A program made the position numbers and the translations under genes. The notes beneath the pieces were generated by a model. The model was not told where the DNA came from and made no database searches. It was given only the letters and a program-made list of their open reading frames with translations. 64,000 nucleotides of DNA from Streptomyces sp. Ncost-T10-10d (GTDB lineage: Bacteria > Actinomycetota > Actinomycetes > Streptomycetales > Streptomycetaceae): the NCBI RefSeq assembly GCF_900091955.1, contig NZ_FMDF01000049.1, positions 1 to 64,000 of the forward strand, given 5' to 3'. Shown one piece after another: positions 19,701 to 26,787 of this stretch (its first letter is position 1; each line of letters begins with the position of its first letter).

Positions 19701-20897
19701 CTCGGCGTGCGCAAGTGGGTCGTGGACAAGCTGATGGAGTACAGCCTCACTTTCACCAACGCTCTCTACGCCACCCTCTACACCGTGCCGTGGCTGCGGC
19801 TGCTCGGCGCGCGCGTGGGCCAGGGTGCCGAGGTCTCCACCGTCGCGTACGTCGAGCCGGGCCTGCTGAACCTCAAGGAAAGAAGCTTCGTCGCGGACAA
19901 TGCGAGCATCGGTGCCGCAGTCTTCGCGGCCGGCCAGGTGGCCATGGGGCCCACCACGGTGGGAAGCCGGGCGTTCGTCGGTAATGCGGCGCTGGTGGCG
20001 GCCGGCACGGAGCTGGGTGCGAGCTCCCTGGTCGGCGTGGGTACGGTCCCGCCACCCGACGGTGTGCCCGACGGCACCACATGGCTCGGCTCCCCCGCGT
20101 TGCGGCTGCCGGTGCGCCAGAGCAGCGGTTCGTACCCGGAGGAGCTGACGTACCGGCCGACCCGCAGGGCGGTGCTCGTTCGTCTGGGTATCGAGTTCTT
20201 CCGTGTCACCATGCCCGCCTCGGTTCTGGCGACCAGTGCCTACCTGTACCTGCTGGCACTGTCCGGCCTCGCCCGTGGTGGCGGCCCGCTGGTCCCGGTG
20301 CTGGTGTCGCCCTTCCTGGCCATCGGCGCGGCGTTCGCGGCCATCGCCTACTGCGTGGTGGCCAAGCTCGTCGTCATCGGCAGGTACCGGCCGCGTGTCG
20401 AGCCGCTGTGGAGTTTGTTCGTACGGCGTACGGAGTTCGTCACCGGCCTTTTCGAGGCGGCCGCGGTCCCGGCGGGGGTGGGTGTGCTGGTCGGGACTCC
20501 GTTCCTGCCGGTGGTACTCCGAATGTTCGGTGCCCACATCGGCCGACGTACCTGGATCGGCACCACCTTCCTCACCGAGTTCGACCTGGTGGAGGTGGGC
20601 GACGACGTCGCGGTCGACAGGAACGTCTCACTGCAGACACATTTGTTCGAAGATCGTGTCATGAAGATGTCGACGGTGACTGTTCGGTCCGGTGCGGATA
20701 TCGGCACCCGGGCCATCGTGCTGTACGACGCGGTGGTGGGCGAGCGTGTCGGGCTCGGGGCGTTGTCCCTGGTCATGAAGGGGGAACACCTGCCGCTGGG
20801 GACGAGTTGGCGAGGGCTCCCCGCCGAAGGAGTGACGAGCCGTCCCCGACCGGTTCAGGGGGACCGGTCGTGGTCGACCGCGGTGCGCGACGCATGA
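16764..20897 (+). CDS. Pls/PosA-family single-module peptide synthetase (adenylation-thiolation-membrane hexapeptide domains)
   Basis: 1377 aa; the start follows GAGGAGGAGG. Adenylation domain, about residues 35-565: YTSGSSGRPKG, NTYGPTEAT, YRTGDLG, AEVKIRGYRV and the lysine in SGKVDRR. Thiolation domain about 575-650 with GGHSLL (Ser604, pantetheine site). There is no condensation or thioesterase domain. Residues 660-1377 instead alternate membrane helices with three left-handed beta-helix (hexapeptide) blocks near LGARVGARATIA, LGARVGQGAEVST and GAHIGRRTWIG. This is the Pls (epsilon-poly-L-lysine synthetase) plan, about 1,300 aa, in which tandem membrane C-domains polymerise one amino acid. 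By hand alignment to GrsA the specificity residues read D-F-E-Y-V-G-T-V-T-K; the acidic third residue would fit a basic substrate (inference). Confidence 0.85.
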   Translation: MTSHTVDPPVVPAGDFADPSATSTARRLHHFFQGACDRTPCAVALECDEQRLTYADLDARTNQVAHYLRRVGVGTGTRVAVLLPRSVGMYISLLGVCKAGATFVPLDPASPPERIAYILGDAGAGVLLTTGVLMPCTGRAETEEQGACRVIRTDAWAGELARLPRTRPPADTSAAGRYEGDPTAYIMYTSGSSGRPKGVEIAQSSICNFLGVVTPVYAVRPDDRVFQGMTISFDFSIEEIWPTWAAGATLVAGPSGPARLGDELADFLETRRVTVLYCVPTLLATIPRDLPRVRSVVVGGEACPQRLVERWSRPGRRILNTYGPTEATVTATWQELRANRPVTIGRPLPTYSVVLLDEQRRPVPHGSAGEICLGGPGLARGYVGRPDLTADRFIEHPLAPRGGRLYRTGDLGRMTVDGEIEYLGRADAEVKIRGYRVALDEIDNVLLEDPGVAQAVTALVAAPDTGRSPLTRHDLDPAGHSETESATVLAAYVVRATESPGPDAASDGNLAARLHERLQRTLPAYMVPSFLDILDRLPAMPSGKVDRRLLPAPTGRRLMGIGRMVPVRGELETRVRDAWAQVLGLAPDEVSAEANFFTDLGGHSLLAAQAVSLLRGRDGGTGPTLRDLYEHPTVQGFAERIRASAATMATSPPRPFIRHSRCRIALAGLAQAGAFYLVLLLLTLPVAVSYTARHGQVSGGEVVQPTIAVLAGYLAVRWIVPLALARLLENGIAPGRYPLWGLTYLRLWVLNLLLEISPLRVLSGSPMMAPYLRLLGARVGARATIATGLIGLPALLRIGSDAAVGYGVSLRPWKVADGWVTVAPITVGERAFVGANAVLEPGACMGPGSALGEQSVIGQDASMAAGARWTGSPARRVEALAPVVETMLRTRGVADHWRPRHLFAALLGLVFLELAPLLTVLPGIALFWFAWLRWGAGSGLAATALSGPVFVGTVCLVVAVGKRVVLPEVPVGIHSARSSLGVRKWVVDKLMEYSLTFTNALYATLYTVPWLRLLGARVGQGAEVSTVAYVEPGLLNLKERSFVADNASIGAAVFAAGQVAMGPTTVGSRAFVGNAALVAAGTELGASSLVGVGTVPPPDGVPDGTTWLGSPALRLPVRQSSGSYPEELTYRPTRRAVLVRLGIEFFRVTMPASVLATSAYLYLLALSGLARGGGPLVPVLVSPFLAIGAAFAAIAYCVVAKLVVIGRYRPRVEPLWSLFVRRTEFVTGLFEAAAVPAGVGVLVGTPFLPVVLRMFGAHIGRRTWIGTTFLTEFDLVEVGDDVAVDRNVSLQTHLFEDRVMKMSTVTVRSGADIGTRAIVLYDAVVGERVGLGALSLVMKGEHLPLGTSWRGLPAEGVTSRPRPVQGDRSWSTAVRDA

Positions 20898-20924
20898 CCA
20901 CAACGCGGCGGTGAGGAGGAAGAC

Positions 20925-21605
20925 ATGGTTGAGGCCGAGACGCCCGGACCCCGCCCGCTCGCGCTCGTCTACCGGGGACCGGCATCGCTGCCCGGTTGCC
21001 CGGAGGCGGTCGCGGACCTGCTCGCCGCCGGCCCGTGGCAACTGGATGTCCGCTTCGCCGGCCCGCGCGAGGCCCTGAAGCTGTCGGCCGAGTCGCTGTC
21101 CAGGGCCCTTGTGTACGCCCAGCCGGGTGGCATGTCGCTCCGGCCGGCCTACCGGAAGCTGAGGCGGCAACGTGACGCGATCCGCGGCTTCGTCCATGGC
21201 GGCGGACGCTACCTGGGATTCTGCCTGGGCGCCTATCTGGCGGGGGCCACCCCCGGATTCGCCCTGCTGCCCGGCGACACCGACCAGTACATCCGCTCAC
21301 CGGGATGCACAGTCCACGACACCGGCAACACGCTGGTCGGGGTGATGTGGCGTGGACGGCCCCGCACTGTCTTCTTCCAGGACGGACCGTACTTCGCGCT
21401 CGATGCGAACGCGGATGCGATTGTCCTGGCCACCTACGCCAATGGTGCGACCGCTGCGGTCGTGACCCGGTTCGGTGCCGGCCGCGTGGGGGTCACCGGA
21501 CCGCACCCGGAGGCCGGCGACGACTGGTACACCGACAACCGCCTCCCGGTCCAACACACCCGGGACCTCGCTGTGGACCTCGTGAATGCGGTGATGGAGA
21601 GATGA
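20925..21605 (+). CDS. BPL_N-domain, class I glutamine-amidotransferase-like protein
   Basis: 226 aa; GAGGAGGAAG precedes the ATG, 27 bases after the synthetase stop, so co-transcribed. It has a class I amidotransferase fold: YAQPGGMS early, then a nucleophile elbow GRYLGFCLGAYLAG with Cys100, and later GVTGPHPEAGDDWY, in which GPHPE supplies the His-x-Glu. This arrangement is the biotin-protein-ligase N-terminal (BPL_N) family, usually of unknown function and without a biotin ligase domain. Coupling to a Pls/PosA-type synthetase suggests a role in making, trimming or resisting the product (inference). Confidence 0.75.
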   Translation: MVEAETPGPRPLALVYRGPASLPGCPEAVADLLAAGPWQLDVRFAGPREALKLSAESLSRALVYAQPGGMSLRPAYRKLRRQRDAIRGFVHGGGRYLGFCLGAYLAGATPGFALLPGDTDQYIRSPGCTVHDTGNTLVGVMWRGRPRTVFFQDGPYFALDANADAIVLATYANGATAAVVTRFGAGRVGVTGPHPEAGDDWYTDNRLPVQHTRDLAVDLVNAVMER

Positions 21606-21657
21606 CCGCGGTTGAATGCCGTGATGTTGAATGCCGTGATGGAGAGATGACTGCGGT
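21587..21657. repeat. Short tandem duplication across the end of the BPL_N gene
   Basis: The last codons of the gene, GTGATGGAGAGATGAC followed by GCGGT, recur about 45 bases downstream in GAATGCCGTGATGGAGAGATGA, with an extra GTTGAATGCCGTGAT unit between. It looks like a recent slippage duplication of the gene's 3' end. Confidence 0.6.
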
Positions 21658-21855
21658 GCCCGCACCGCCAAGCCTCGATCCGACGATCGCGGTGCGACTG
21701 TGGCTCGTCCAACAGGTCTGACACGCGGGTTCTCCGTCGACGACGTCGGAACAGGGCCCGTCCCCGCTCAGAACTCGCCGGGCCGGCTGATCGCCGACAT
21801 CGCGCTCGGCAGGAGCCGCGTCGCGGCGATCGCCGTCCGTCGCCGCTGACTGCGC

Positions 21856-21890
21856 ACGGCGGCCGACCGGGTTCCCCGGCCGACCGCCGT
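21856..21890. terminator. Bidirectional terminator
   Basis: A 16-base arm (21856-21871) pairs with 21875-21890 with two mismatches around a three-base loop. It separates the synthetase/BPL_N unit from the convergent small gene at 21926-22162. Confidence 0.65.
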
Positions 21891-21925
21891 TGCTGCCACC
21901 AAGGAGCAGCCGGTGGCTCCGGCTC

Positions 21926-22162
21926 CTACCTGCCGACCGGGTGGTCGGCGACACGGGAAGTGCGGATCAGGCGCTCACGCGCGTCCTCGATCTCCCTCTC
22001 CCGGTCATTCGCGGACCGCCTGTCGTCATCCGGCATCCTGTCCCGGCGCTCCCGCTCGTCACCACGCCGTGCCTGCTCTCGCGTCGTGTCGATCCCGGGT
22101 GCATCACGCTCGCCTCGCCGGACCTCATCCCTGTCCCGGCGCCTGTCTCGACTGTCTGTCAT
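21926..22162 (-). CDS. Small highly charged protein, unknown function
   Basis: 78 aa, almost half Arg, Asp or Glu (starts MTDSRDRRRDRDEVRR), probably a soluble and largely disordered or helical protein. I do not recognise a family. Support for a real gene: a very strong ribosome binding site (GAGGAGGGAGAGG) right before the ATG, a terminator just past the stop, and divergent placement from the two-component system. The shared intergenic region contains an OmpR-type repeat facing this gene. It may therefore be a target of that regulator. Confidence 0.6.
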   Translation of the reverse strand: MTDSRDRRRDRDEVRRGERDAPGIDTTREQARRGDERERRDRMPDDDRRSANDREREIEDARERLIRTSRVADHPVGR

Positions 22163-22213
22163 GGTTCCTCTCCCTCCTCACCTGCTTGAGGCCTCCAGCG
22201 TGTGCTGCGGGCA

Positions 22214-22230
22214 CTGAGAGGACCCTGAGA
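22214..22230 (-). promoter_or_regulatory. OmpR-type direct repeat facing the small charged gene
   Basis: On the minus strand this reads TCTCAG-GGTCC-TCTCAG with an 11-base period, 52 bases upstream of the small gene's ATG. It is nearly identical to the site before the synthetase (16672-16688). Confidence 0.6.
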
Positions 22231-22241
22231 ACCCGCCACGC

Positions 22242-22258
22242 CCTCAGCGGCTTCTCAG
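22242..22258 (+). promoter_or_regulatory. OmpR-type direct repeat facing the two-component operon
   Basis: CCTCAG-CGGCT-TCTCAG, 11-base period, 47 bases upstream of the response-regulator start. Together with 22214-22230 it forms a divergent pair, and the arms CCCTGAGAA/TTCTCAGGG (22223-22231, 22252-22260) are also a perfect inverted repeat. Probable autoregulatory site. Confidence 0.55.
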
Positions 22259-22304
22259 GGGACAGTCCGTACGGTGCGGCACTAGGGTGGATGGAGAGGC
22301 TGCC

Positions 22305-22973
22305 ATGCGGATGCTGATCATCGAGGACGAGCGTGGACTTGCCGCGGCGATCGCCGACGGACTCGCTTCGGAGGGCTTCGTCGCCGACACCGCATATGAC
22401 GGTGTGGACGGGCTCTGGCGGGTTCTCCACGAGCCGCACGATGTCATCGTGCTGGACATCATGCTGCCCGGCCTGTCCGGGTACGAGGTCCTCAAACGGA
22501 TGCGGGCAGCACATGTGTGGACCCCTGTGCTGATGCTCACGGCGAAGGACGGAGAGTACGACGAGGCGGACGCCCTGGACCTCGGCGCCGACGACTACCT
22601 GAGCAAGCCGTTCTCGTACGTGGTACTTGTGGCCCATCTGCGGGCGCTTCTGCGCCGAGGCGCACCACCCCGGCCCGCGGTGCTCGCGGTCAACGACCTC
22701 ACCCTGGACCCCGCTCGTCGGCGGTGCCGTCGCGGGAGCCATGAGATCGACCTGACTGCAAGGGAGTTCACCCTCCTGGAATTCCTGCTCCGGCGTGCCG
22801 GCCAAGTGGTCAGCAAGACAGAGATCCTCACGCACGTGTGGGACGAGAACTTCGACGGCGACACCAACATTGTCGAGGTCTACGTCGGTTACCTGCGGCG
22901 CAAGATCGACACCCCGTTCGACCGCCAGACCATCGAGACCGTCCGCGGAGCGGGCTACCGGCTGCGGAGCTGA
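22305..22973 (+). CDS. OmpR-family response regulator
   Basis: 222 aa from the ATG at 22305, chosen for GGAGAGG just upstream. Receiver domain about residues 1-115: acidic pocket IIEDE (8-9), phosphoacceptor Asp51 in VLDIMLPG, Thr79 and Lys101 in LSKPF. The C-terminal winged helix, about 130-222, has LTAREFTLLEFLL and ends VRGAGYRLR, the OmpR/PhoB signature. The partner kinase gene starts 13 bases after the stop. Direct repeats of the type such regulators bind occur in its own promoter and before the peptide synthetase. Confidence 0.93.
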   Translation: MRMLIIEDERGLAAAIADGLASEGFVADTAYDGVDGLWRVLHEPHDVIVLDIMLPGLSGYEVLKRMRAAHVWTPVLMLTAKDGEYDEADALDLGADDYLSKPFSYVVLVAHLRALLRRGAPPRPAVLAVNDLTLDPARRRCRRGSHEIDLTAREFTLLEFLLRRAGQVVSKTEILTHVWDENFDGDTNIVEVYVGYLRRKIDTPFDRQTIETVRGAGYRLRS

Positions 22974-22985
22974 GGAGGTCAGCGG

Positions 22986-24362
22986 ATGCACGTCGACATC
23001 CGGACTTGGTGGTCCCGCCGGTCGCTGCGGTTGCGGCTGACCGTTGCGGCTGCCCTCATGATCGCGTTCGGACTGGCCGGCGCCGCTGTGCTGCTCGTTC
23101 TGTGGCTTCAATCAAGTCTCATCAGCGAGCTCGACCAGACCGCACTGCAGGACGCCCAGGTCGTCGCAGCAACCCTTGAGGCCGAACCGCGCGGCACCGA
23201 ACTGCACAACACCTTCCACGGCGAATCCGCTGTCCAAGTGGTCGACGCCAAGGGAACAGTGCGAGCCAGTTCGGCGAATCTGCGCAACAAACCCCGGTTG
23301 TTCGACTTCCCGCCGAACGCATCCGGTACCCCACACGCCCGCACCCTCCACGACGTCCCAGTGGGCGAAAGCGGTGCCTGGCGTGCTGTGGCCGTCCCGG
23401 CCGGTACCCACCACGACCCGATGACCGTGTACGTCGCCATGTCCACCGAGGACATCGACCGTGGCCAGGCCAAGCTGACGTTCGGCCTCGCCATCACCGT
23501 GCCATCGGTCGTGGCCCTGCTCACCGGCGTCGTATGGCTGCTCACCGGGCGCGCGCTGCGCCCTGTGGATTCCCTGCGCACCCAGACCGCCGAGATCACC
23601 GCCTCGGACCTGGGGCGCCGACTCGACGTGCCCCCCGCCGAGGATGCTCTGGGCCGGCTGGCGAAGACCTTCAACGACCTGCTTGGCCGCCTGGAGGCCT
23701 CGACCCGGCGGCAGCGAGGTTTCGTCGCCGACGCCGCCCACGAACTGCGCAGCCCTCTGAGTACCCTGCACACACGCCTGGAGGTCGCAGTCAGCCATCC
23801 CGAAGCCGCCGACTGGCGATCACTCGCCCCCGCCCTGCTCGAAGAGACCGAACGGCTTTCCCGGCTCGTCGACGATCTTGTACAACTGGCCCGCCTCGAC
23901 GCTCGCCCACGCCTGCGCAAACGCGCCGTCGACCTGGACGAGATCGTCTTCGCCGAGGTGGGCGAGGCCCGTCAGCGTACTTCACTCGTCATCGACCAGC
24001 GCGCCGTCAGCGCCGCACGAGTCCACGGTGACAGGGATGCCCTCGCCCGCGTGGTACGGAACCTGCTGGACAACGCGCTTCGCCATGCCGCCACCCGCAT
24101 CGACATCCGCCTCTACGTCGTGGACGACACCGCAAACCTGGTCGTGACCGACGACGGGCCCGGCATCCCTGCCGCCGACCGGCAACGCGTCTTCGAGCGC
24201 TTCACCCGACTCGACCACGCGCGCGCACGGGACACGGGCGGCAGCGGCCTGGGGCTGGCCATCGTCCGCGACATCGTCACCGCCCATCACGGCAACGCCC
24301 ACATCGAGGCCAACCACCCAGGTGCTCGGGTCGTCGTGCGGATTCCCGTCGGTGATCGGTAG
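22986..24362 (+). CDS. Sensor histidine kinase
   Basis: 458 aa; GAGGAGG before the ATG. A first membrane helix (about residues 19-42) and a second (about 165-188) enclose an extracytoplasmic sensor domain of about 120 residues. A HAMP linker (RALRPVDSLRTQTAEI) leads to the dimerisation helix with phosphoacceptor His252 in DAAHELRSPLS. The ATPase domain has an N-box NLLDNALRHA, G1 DDGPGIP and G2 GGSGLGLAI. Cognate partner of the response regulator immediately upstream. The ligand is unknown; the surrounding synthetase genes raise the possibility that it senses the cell-envelope effect of a polycationic product (inference). Confidence 0.93.
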   Translation: MHVDIRTWWSRRSLRLRLTVAAALMIAFGLAGAAVLLVLWLQSSLISELDQTALQDAQVVAATLEAEPRGTELHNTFHGESAVQVVDAKGTVRASSANLRNKPRLFDFPPNASGTPHARTLHDVPVGESGAWRAVAVPAGTHHDPMTVYVAMSTEDIDRGQAKLTFGLAITVPSVVALLTGVVWLLTGRALRPVDSLRTQTAEITASDLGRRLDVPPAEDALGRLAKTFNDLLGRLEASTRRQRGFVADAAHELRSPLSTLHTRLEVAVSHPEAADWRSLAPALLEETERLSRLVDDLVQLARLDARPRLRKRAVDLDEIVFAEVGEARQRTSLVIDQRAVSAARVHGDRDALARVVRNLLDNALRHAATRIDIRLYVVDDTANLVVTDDGPGIPAADRQRVFERFTRLDHARARDTGGSGLGLAIVRDIVTAHHGNAHIEANHPGARVVVRIPVGDR

Positions 24363-24430
24363 CGGCCGAGTCAGTGGGGCGCGTCCGTGGATCGTTCGGA
24401 CGAACTGTGGCTGCTGATCGATCCGTTGTT

Positions 24431-24470
24431 GCCGCAGCCGCAGCCGCAGCCGCAGCCGCAGCCGCAGCCG
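24431..24470. repeat. (GCCGCA)n hexanucleotide repeat
   Basis: Six perfect GCCGCA units plus GCCG. In the plus frame beginning near 24387 it encodes a Pro-Gln run after the words DRSDELWLLIDPLLP, which resemble the N-terminus of IS5-type transposases. No transposase body follows, so that may be a small fragment or chance. Confidence 0.7.
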
Positions 24471-24492
24471 GAGCCGGGGCCGAGAGGCCGGA

Positions 24493-24750
24493 GTGCGGGA
24501 CCGGCTGCACGTCGTGCTGTCGGCCGGGCTCCGGGGGCATCGGGCGCTGCTCCTGTTGCTCGCCGGGGTAGCCGCAGCCACCTTCCTTGCACGACCCGAG
24601 GCATCCGCTTGTCGCGTGACCGCACAGCGGTACCTGGCCGACCGCGGGCCATCCGCGGTCGGCGCGTGGGTCACGGCGCTTGTGCCGCCGATAGCGTTCC
24701 TGCCTGCGGCAGGGCTGCGTCGGCTGCCGGGGCTTCGTCAGGAGTTGTGA
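24493..24750 (+). CDS. Possible small membrane protein
   Basis: 85 codons from a GTG with GAGAGG five bases upstream. Two hydrophobic stretches are visible (ALLLLLAGVAAATFL and WVTALVPPIAFLPAAG). I do not recognise a family. It overlaps the 3' end of the convergent channel gene by 80 bases, and third-position GC is lower than in its neighbours, so this could be spurious. Confidence 0.3.
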   Translation: MRDRLHVVLSAGLRGHRALLLLLAGVAAATFLARPEASACRVTAQRYLADRGPSAVGAWVTALVPPIAFLPAAGLRRLPGLRQEL

Positions 24751-25609
24751 GGTGAGGGGGCGAGGCCGTACGTGCGAGTTCCTCATCCAGGTCGTCCAGG
24801 GCGCGGCGGGCCGTGGCGATGCGCTCGTGAAGTGAGCCGCCGTCCACCGGCCTTGCGGCCACGGAGGGCGATTCCTCCGCTTTTTCCATGTCGCGGGCCT
24901 CGTCGAGCGAGGTGATGACCACACCGATCAGGACGTTCACGAGGACGAACGAGGCGAGCAGGACGTACGAGGCGTAGTAGACGATGCTCCAGCGTGAGAT
25001 CTCCAGGCCCGCGCGAACCGCGTCGCCGATGCCGTCCAGAGTCATCAGGAGGAAGAGCGTGAGCACGGCGCGGCCGATGGAGCCGTAGTGCTCCGGGTCA
25101 TGGCGGGCGAAGAAGACCCAGCCCACCATCGCGTAGACATACAGCAGCAGTGCTCCGACGAGCAGGAAGCTGAGTGTGCCGGGCAGACTGCGTCCGACCG
25201 CCACCAGGACGATCCGCAACTGGGGCAGAAAGCGGGCGGTGCGCAGGACACGGGCCAGGCGCAACAGCCTTAGCACGGTGGTGTTCTCGCGCACGACAGG
25301 GAGGAACGCGCTGAGGACGACTGCGAGGTCGAAGAGGTTCCACGGGTCGCGGAAGAAGTCCTTCGGACGGTCCGCGTGGGCAGCCAGGCGCAGCAGGATC
25401 TCGACGGTGAAGGCGGCCACGCAGGTGTGCTCGGCCAGGCGTAGCCAGCGCTGCCAGTCGTCGACGACCCCGGTGTACGTCTCGATCCCGAGCAGTGCCG
25501 CGTTGGCGAGGATCAGGGTGAACACGGTGACGGCGAACCAGCGCGCCTCCGTGAGGGCGCGGCAGCGCCGCGCCAGGGACAGTCGGGTTGTGGGGATGCC
25601 GTCGGTCAT
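24671..25609 (-). CDS. Voltage-gated ion channel, NaChBac-like six-helix protein
   Basis: 312 aa from the ATG at 25609, which has GGAGGA upstream; an in-frame upstream start is less likely. S1 about residues 24-43, S2 about 60-77, S3 about 89-104. S4 about 112-134 carries regularly spaced arginines (RLLRLARVLRTARFLPQLR). S5 is about 144-166. A pore loop (181-200) has TLDGIGD where bacterial sodium channels have TLESW, and S6 is about 211-235. The cytosolic tail is acidic with a possible coiled coil (RRALDDLDEELAR). This is the single-domain voltage-gated cation channel family; ion selectivity is uncertain because the filter lacks the usual Ser-Trp. Confidence 0.8.
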   Translation of the reverse strand: MTDGIPTTRLSLARRCRALTEARWFAVTVFTLILANAALLGIETYTGVVDDWQRWLRLAEHTCVAAFTVEILLRLAAHADRPKDFFRDPWNLFDLAVVLSAFLPVVRENTTVLRLLRLARVLRTARFLPQLRIVLVAVGRSLPGTLSFLLVGALLLYVYAMVGWVFFARHDPEHYGSIGRAVLTLFLLMTLDGIGDAVRAGLEISRWSIVYYASYVLLASFVLVNVLIGVVITSLDEARDMEKAEESPSVAARPVDGGSLHERIATARRALDDLDEELARTASPPHLTTPDEAPAADAALPQAGTLSAAQAP

Positions 25610-25773
25610 CCTGCTCTGTTCCTCCGTGCAGCACACTGCTCCCGGCCAACCGGGCCGGAAGGCGGGCTTGTTGAATGATCACGCTCCAGGAGAGACTTCT
25701 ACAGCAATGTAGAGGACGATGTGTCACCGGTACGCCGGTCGGCCGCCGTCCGCCCCGGCAGAGAGCAGACCTG

Positions 25774-25920
25774 ATGTTTGGCTTGAGTGAACTTGCCCTG
25801 ATCCTCCTCGTCGTCGTCGTGGTCCTCGGGATCAAGAAGCTGCCCGAGCTGACGCGTTCGGCGGGCAAGGCGGCCCGGATCTTCAAGAGCGAGACCAAGG
25901 CGCTCAAGCGTGACGAGTGA
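25774..25920 (+). CDS. tatA: Sec-independent translocase subunit TatA, short form
   Basis: 48 aa. The TatA layout is plain: FGLSELALILLVVVVVLG (helix 1), a hinge KKLPEL, then the amphipathic helix RSAGKAARIFKSETKALK. Much shorter than housekeeping Streptomyces TatA (about 95 aa) because it ends right after the amphipathic helix. It is isolated from tatB/tatC and followed by a strong terminator, so it is probably an accessory paralogue. Confidence 0.85.
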   Translation: MFGLSELALILLVVVVVLGIKKLPELTRSAGKAARIFKSETKALKRDE

Positions 25921-25923
25921 CGA

Positions 25924-25952
25924 GCCGGCCCGCCCGGAGAGGGCGGGCCGGC
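25924..25952 (+). terminator. Terminator after tatA
   Basis: A perfect 12-bp stem (GCCGGCCCGCCC with its complement) around the loop GGAGA, starting four bases after the stop codon. Confidence 0.8.
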
Positions 25953-26053
25953 GCCCGCTGTTGCTCCCGGACACCCTGGCGACTTCGAGGAAGGCCGGGT
26001 GAACTGACCCGTGGACGAGGAGACGCAGAAGTTCGGCCCGGCCGACGAGCTTT

Positions 26054-26746
26054 ATGATTCCCGGCATGGCGAAGCGCAAGGTGCGGCGACGGGCACGCGA
26101 GATCCTGGGGGAGGATCCCGTGGCTCTGGTCTGGTGCGAGGTCCACAAGCCCATACCCAAGCCGCCTGAGGAGACTCACCGAGCCGCCGGCAAGGGACGG
26201 CTCAAGCCGGGACACCACTGGCTGCTGTATGTCGGAGCCGTGGTGTTCTTCTTCGTGGTCGTCCCGGTGATCCTGATCGACAAGCTCGGCGACCGCCTCG
26301 TCCGACCGCGGTCGTCGAGGCGGTCGCGGGGACAGCAGCCGGCCGCGGCGGGGACGGCTTCCGGTGCGCGCGGGTCGGCGCGGGGCCACGACCCGGCCAT
26401 GGATCCGACCAACGGCATCTTCGACGGGAACTGGGACCTGACCGCCGGCCGACTGCTCCTGCGCTGGTACGGGCACTCGCCCAATCCGAAGCGTCTCGTC
26501 ATGCTGGCCCACGACCGGGTCTGCGTGGCCGCGTCTCCGCGCCGTCGGCTGTCGCCCACGAAAGCGGACGACTTCCGGATCGTCGAGGAATTCCCGTCGC
26601 ACCAGGTACACGTCGACGGCGAGACCGGTCAGCCACGCGGCTTCGCCACGTTCCGACTGTGCTTCAGCGACGGCTCCTGGCTGGAAGTGGGACGCCTGGC
26701 CGAGGCCGAGGACGCCGACCACTTCCTGCGCGCCGTCGGCGCGTGA
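26054..26746 (+). CDS. Single-pass membrane protein, unknown function
   Basis: 230 aa, or 226 from the alternative ATG at 26066. A basic N-terminus of about 50 residues is followed by one clear membrane helix (HHWLLYVGAVVFFFVVVPVILI, about residues 55-76) and a low-complexity Arg/Ser/Ala linker. The soluble C-terminal domain of about 115 residues has WDLTAGRLLLRWYG, ERLV-like and FRLCFSDGSWLEV stretches, probably a beta-rich fold. I do not recognise a family. Neither start has a strong ribosome binding site. A hairpin between this gene and the convergent Spo0M gene ends the unit. Confidence 0.7.
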   Translation: MIPGMAKRKVRRRAREILGEDPVALVWCEVHKPIPKPPEETHRAAGKGRLKPGHHWLLYVGAVVFFFVVVPVILIDKLGDRLVRPRSSRRSRGQQPAAAGTASGARGSARGHDPAMDPTNGIFDGNWDLTAGRLLLRWYGHSPNPKRLVMLAHDRVCVAASPRRRLSPTKADDFRIVEEFPSHQVHVDGETGQPRGFATFRLCFSDGSWLEVGRLAEAEDADHFLRAVGA

Positions 26747-26761
26747 CCCATGCGGGCAGCC

Positions 26762-26787
26762 GCTGAACACCCGGTGGTGTGCTCAGC
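26762..26787. terminator. Bidirectional terminator
   Basis: GCTGAACACC (26762-26771) pairs with GGTGTGCTCAGC (26776-26787) with a two-base bulge. It includes the stop codon of the minus-strand Spo0M gene. Confidence 0.55.

Noticed and set aside
24431..24470. Repeat array considered as a CRISPR
   Set aside because: A simple hexanucleotide microsatellite without spacers or cas genes.
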